Shown here: piece by piece, positions 61,550-64,000 of the stretch | How positions within the stretch are numbered: position 1 is the stretch's first letter | Layout: each line of letters starts with the position of its first letter | Source of the DNA: an uncultured Pelagibacteraceae bacterium | Lineage (GTDB): Bacteria; Pseudomonadota; Alphaproteobacteria; Pelagibacterales; Pelagibacteraceae | Assembly: GCA_902596675.1 (NCBI GenBank) | Contig: CACJUO010000006.1 | Span: 1-64,000 of the forward strand | Reading direction: 5' to 3' | DNA length: 64,000 nt | The notes under the pieces: model-generated | What the model saw: the letters and a program-made list of their open reading frames with translations, nothing else | Databases searched by the model: none | What the model was told of the DNA's origin: nothing | Program-made: the position numbers and the translations under genes

Positions 61550-62428
61550 TTACTGTAAATATTTTTTATTTCTATATTTCATAGACAATGATTTATTGAA
61601 TATTTTAATAGAGTCTTTGTAACATTTTATAATGAGAAAATTTTTACTTTTTTTTATTATCTCTCCAGGTATTAAAAATTGTTTTTTATTTGTAATTATC
61701 TCTGATTTATAAATATTATATTTTATGTTTTTTATTTTTACATAAGCACCAGGATATGGTTTTGTTAAGGCTTGTATTAAATTATGAACTGCAAAAGCTG
61801 ACATACGAAAATCAATCCCTCCATCCTCCAAATTTCGTTTGCGCCAATAATTTCCATATTTAATTTTTTTTTTATCTATTTTTAGTTTGTTTTTTTTTAT
61901 TTTTAAATTTTCTATTTGTTTTTTTATTATTTTTTTAAGCTTAAAAAATAGATCAGCAGCATTTTCATTTTTTAGAATTGCAATTTTTTTTCTGTCTATA
62001 ATAATTCCTTGATCAATTTTTTCTGTCATATAAAAAAAACTGGAACCAAAATATTTTAAACCCAAAAATTTTGCCCAAATAATTGGGTGTTTTCCTCTAT
62101 TATGGGGTAAATAACTTGGATGATGTCCTATAACGCCGAATTTTGGAATTTTTAATATCTTAGAATTTATTATATGACTCCAACCTATACAAAAAATTAA
62201 ATCCACTTTACTTTGTTTTAAAAAATTGATTGTATTTTTTTTATTTATATTTTTATCATGAATTACTTTGGTTTTTTTTCCAAAAAATTTTTCTAAATCT
62301 TCGTAATCAGAATTTATTCCGTCATTTTTTTTTGATATAATAAATTTCATATCATAAATTTTAAGTTTATTTAAAGTATTAACAAAAAATTTAGTTAATG
62401 ATGTACAACCAATTATTCCAACTAACAT
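61550..62428 (-). CDS. Formyltransferase family protein (sugar N-formyltransferase-like)
   Basis: IGHHPSYLPHNRGKHPIIWAKFLGLKYFGSSFFYMTEKIDQGIII; KPYPGAY. Confidence 0.8.
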   Translation of the reverse strand: MLVGIIGCTSLTKFFVNTLNKLKIYDMKFIISKKNDGINSDYEDLEKFFGKKTKVIHDKNINKKNTINFLKQSKVDLIFCIGWSHIINSKILKIPKFGVIGHHPSYLPHNRGKHPIIWAKFLGLKYFGSSFFYMTEKIDQGIIIDRKKIAILKNENAADLFFKLKKIIKKQIENLKIKKNKLKIDKKKIKYGNYWRKRNLEDGGIDFRMSAFAVHNLIQALTKPYPGAYVKIKNIKYNIYKSEIITNKKQFLIPGEIIKKSKNFLIIKCYKDSIKIFNKSLSMKYRNKKYLQ

Positions 62429-63136
62429 TTATTTTATCAAACTTCTCTTTAATTTATTAAAGTTATCGTTGGCTTGAAAATAATCGTCTTGTCTTCCTAT
62501 ATCAAACCAAATTCTATTGTGATTGTGTGTATTAATTTTTTTTTTTAATTCTAATAGATTCAAGACTAGATTATCAAAACCATAAAATTTATTTTTTGGT
62601 ATAAATTTTAAAATTTTATAATTTAGTGCATAAATACCCATGCTAACTTTAAACTTATATTTCGGTTTTTCCGAAAAATTAAGCACATGATTCTTTTTCA
62701 CATTCAAAACACCATAGTCAATCTTTTGATTTCGATTAAATGTAGCTATTGTAAATAAATTTTTATTTTTGATATGTTTTTTTAAAAAATTTGAATAATT
62801 AATATCTGTTAATATATCTCCGTTCATAACTATAAAGTCATCTCTTAAATTTTTAACCAAATGAAGTGGTCCCATAGTACCAAGTTTTTTTTTTTCATAG
62901 ACATAGTCAATTTTAATTCCATGCTTTTCACCATTTCCAAAAAAAGATTTTATTAAATTTGCTTTATAACCAACGGCTAGTGTAATTCTATTAAATTTGA
63001 ATTTTTTTAACTGCAAAATAATTAATTCTAGGATTGCATAATTTCCTATCGGCATTAAAGGTTTAGGCAAAACAAGAGTATATGGTCTTAATCTTGAACC
63101 TTCACCACCAGCAAGAATGATTGCATGTTTTATCAT
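62429..63136 (-). CDS. NDP-sugar nucleotidyltransferase (PtmE/mannose-1-P guanylyltransferase-like)
   Basis: AIILAGGEGSRLRPYTLVLPKPLMPIGN, VMNGDILTDINY, WFDIGRQDDYFQAN. Confidence 0.9.
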   Translation of the reverse strand: MIKHAIILAGGEGSRLRPYTLVLPKPLMPIGNYAILELIILQLKKFKFNRITLAVGYKANLIKSFFGNGEKHGIKIDYVYEKKKLGTMGPLHLVKNLRDDFIVMNGDILTDINYSNFLKKHIKNKNLFTIATFNRNQKIDYGVLNVKKNHVLNFSEKPKYKFKVSMGIYALNYKILKFIPKNKFYGFDNLVLNLLELKKKINTHNHNRIWFDIGRQDDYFQANDNFNKLKRSLIK

Positions 63137-64000
63137 TATAGTATGTAATTATTATGCTTGAACAATTCAATATTTTCTCTTTTCAAATACCATTTGATCG
63201 TTTTTCCAATGGCTATTTCTAGACCCTTTCTTCCTTTAAATTTAGGAGACCAATTTAATAATTTTAAAGATTTATTGTTATCAGAACATAGCCTGAAAAC
63301 TTCACTCGTTTTTGGCCTCATCCTAATTTTTTCATTTTTTATTTTGATTTTTTTTTTTATTTTTTTTGAAATTATATTAATAACTTCTTTGATACTTATT
63401 TCATAACCAGTTCCTAAATTAATTATCTCTCCATTTATTTTATTTTGGTCTGTTTTTAAAACACTCAAAAATCCTTCTATTGTGTCGTCTACAAAAGTGA
63501 AGTCTCTTGTTGGTTTTGTGGATCCAATCTTAATCACTTTATTTTGAATAGCTTGTGTAATTATTGTTGGTATAATTGCTCTCAATGATTGTCTAGGTCC
63601 AAAAGTATTAAATGGTCTTATTACTGTTATAGGCAAATCAAAAGATCTTTGATAAGAAAGTGCTAGTTGATCTGCACCAATTTTTGTTGCGGAATATGGT
63701 GAATAAGCTTGAACACTAACATTTTCGTCTAATGGCTGTTTTGGAGAATTTCCATATATTTCACTTGTTGATGTATGAACAAATAATTTAACTTTAGATC
63801 CTTTTTGTCTGCAAGATTCTAAGAGATTTAACGTACCAATTATATTTGTCTCAACATATGAGTGTGGAGACACATACGAATATGGAATACCAACCAAAGC
63901 TGCTAAATGAAAAATATAATTACAGTCTAGAGATATCCTATTTATCAAATGTGGATCGCGTATATCTAATTTTATAATTTCAAGATTTTTTTTTAAATTA
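63136..64000 (-). CDS. NAD-dependent 4,6-dehydratase, LegB-like (5' end beyond window)
   Basis: FHLAALVGIPYSYVSPHSYVETNIIGTLNLLE, TSTSEIYG, YSPYSATKIGADQL; frame stays open to the window edge (NLKKNLEIIKLDIRDPHLINRIS), so the listed start at 63948 is artificial. Confidence 0.88.
   Translation of the reverse strand, partial: NLKKNLEIIKLDIRDPHLINRISLDCNYIFHLAALVGIPYSYVSPHSYVETNIIGTLNLLESCRQKGSKVKLFVHTSTSEIYGNSPKQPLDENVSVQAYSPYSATKIGADQLALSYQRSFDLPITVIRPFNTFGPRQSLRAIIPTIITQAIQNKVIKIGSTKPTRDFTFVDDTIEGFLSVLKTDQNKINGEIINLGTGYEISIKEVINIISKKIKKKIKIKNEKIRMRPKTSEVFRLCSDNNKSLKLLNWSPKFKGRKGLEIAIGKTIKWYLKRENIELFKHNNYIL

Noticed and set aside
34030-63406. Island shadow ORFs (34030-34290, 36212-36445, 38288-38653, 38816-39043, 41806-42039, 41991-42245, 42505-42723, 43722-43907, 47383-47571, 49501-49824, 50794-50994, 53447-53803, 63158-63406)
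   Set aside because: Each lies opposite a longer ORF with motif support; skewed Phe/Ile/Asn content expected from AT-rich antisense frames.
1-64000. CRISPR arrays, transposases, integrases, toxin-antitoxin or restriction systems
   Set aside because: None seen on reading the ORF translations and repeats; the island looks recombination-shaped without recognisable mobile-element genes.

Overview
AT-rich alphaproteobacterial chromosome segment that reads as SAR11/Pelagibacter-like (taxonomy inferred from gene content and order, not searched). Positions 1-20.8 kb are conserved core: tol-pal cluster (cpoB/pal/tolB/tolA/tolR/tolQ), a ruvC-like gene, yebC, ymdB-like, 5-formyl-THF cycloligase, zapA, then tkt-gap-pgk-fba-thiE-like-efp-suhB-rpmE-trcR-like-rpsU, an initiator tRNA-Met, a transaldolase-like gene, split pntAB, a short rpmJ missing from the ORF track, and a solitary 5S rRNA. 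From about 20.9 kb to the window end is a ~43 kb surface-polysaccharide island with nucleotide-sugar genes (dTDP-, GDP- and probably CMP-linked), glycosyltransferases, methyltransferases, polymerase/ligase-like proteins and acylation genes. This fits the known SAR11 hypervariable region that separates 5S from 16S-23S rRNA. Most notable: (1) a VOC-FkbH-ACP-MBOAT-SGNH operon that looks like a Dlt-type system charged by an FkbH enzyme, possibly putting glyceryl groups on glycans; (2) a single ORF fusing an FAD amine-oxidase-like protein to a sialic/legionaminic acid synthase, inside a nonulosonate-like cluster with a radical SAM/SPASM enzyme; (3) a tandem double-domain WecG/TagA protein; (4) an autonomous 5S rRNA with its own promoter, 11 nt upstream of rpmJ; (5) rpsU apparently starting at ATT behind a strong GGAGG. 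All assignments come from reading motifs; no searches were run.
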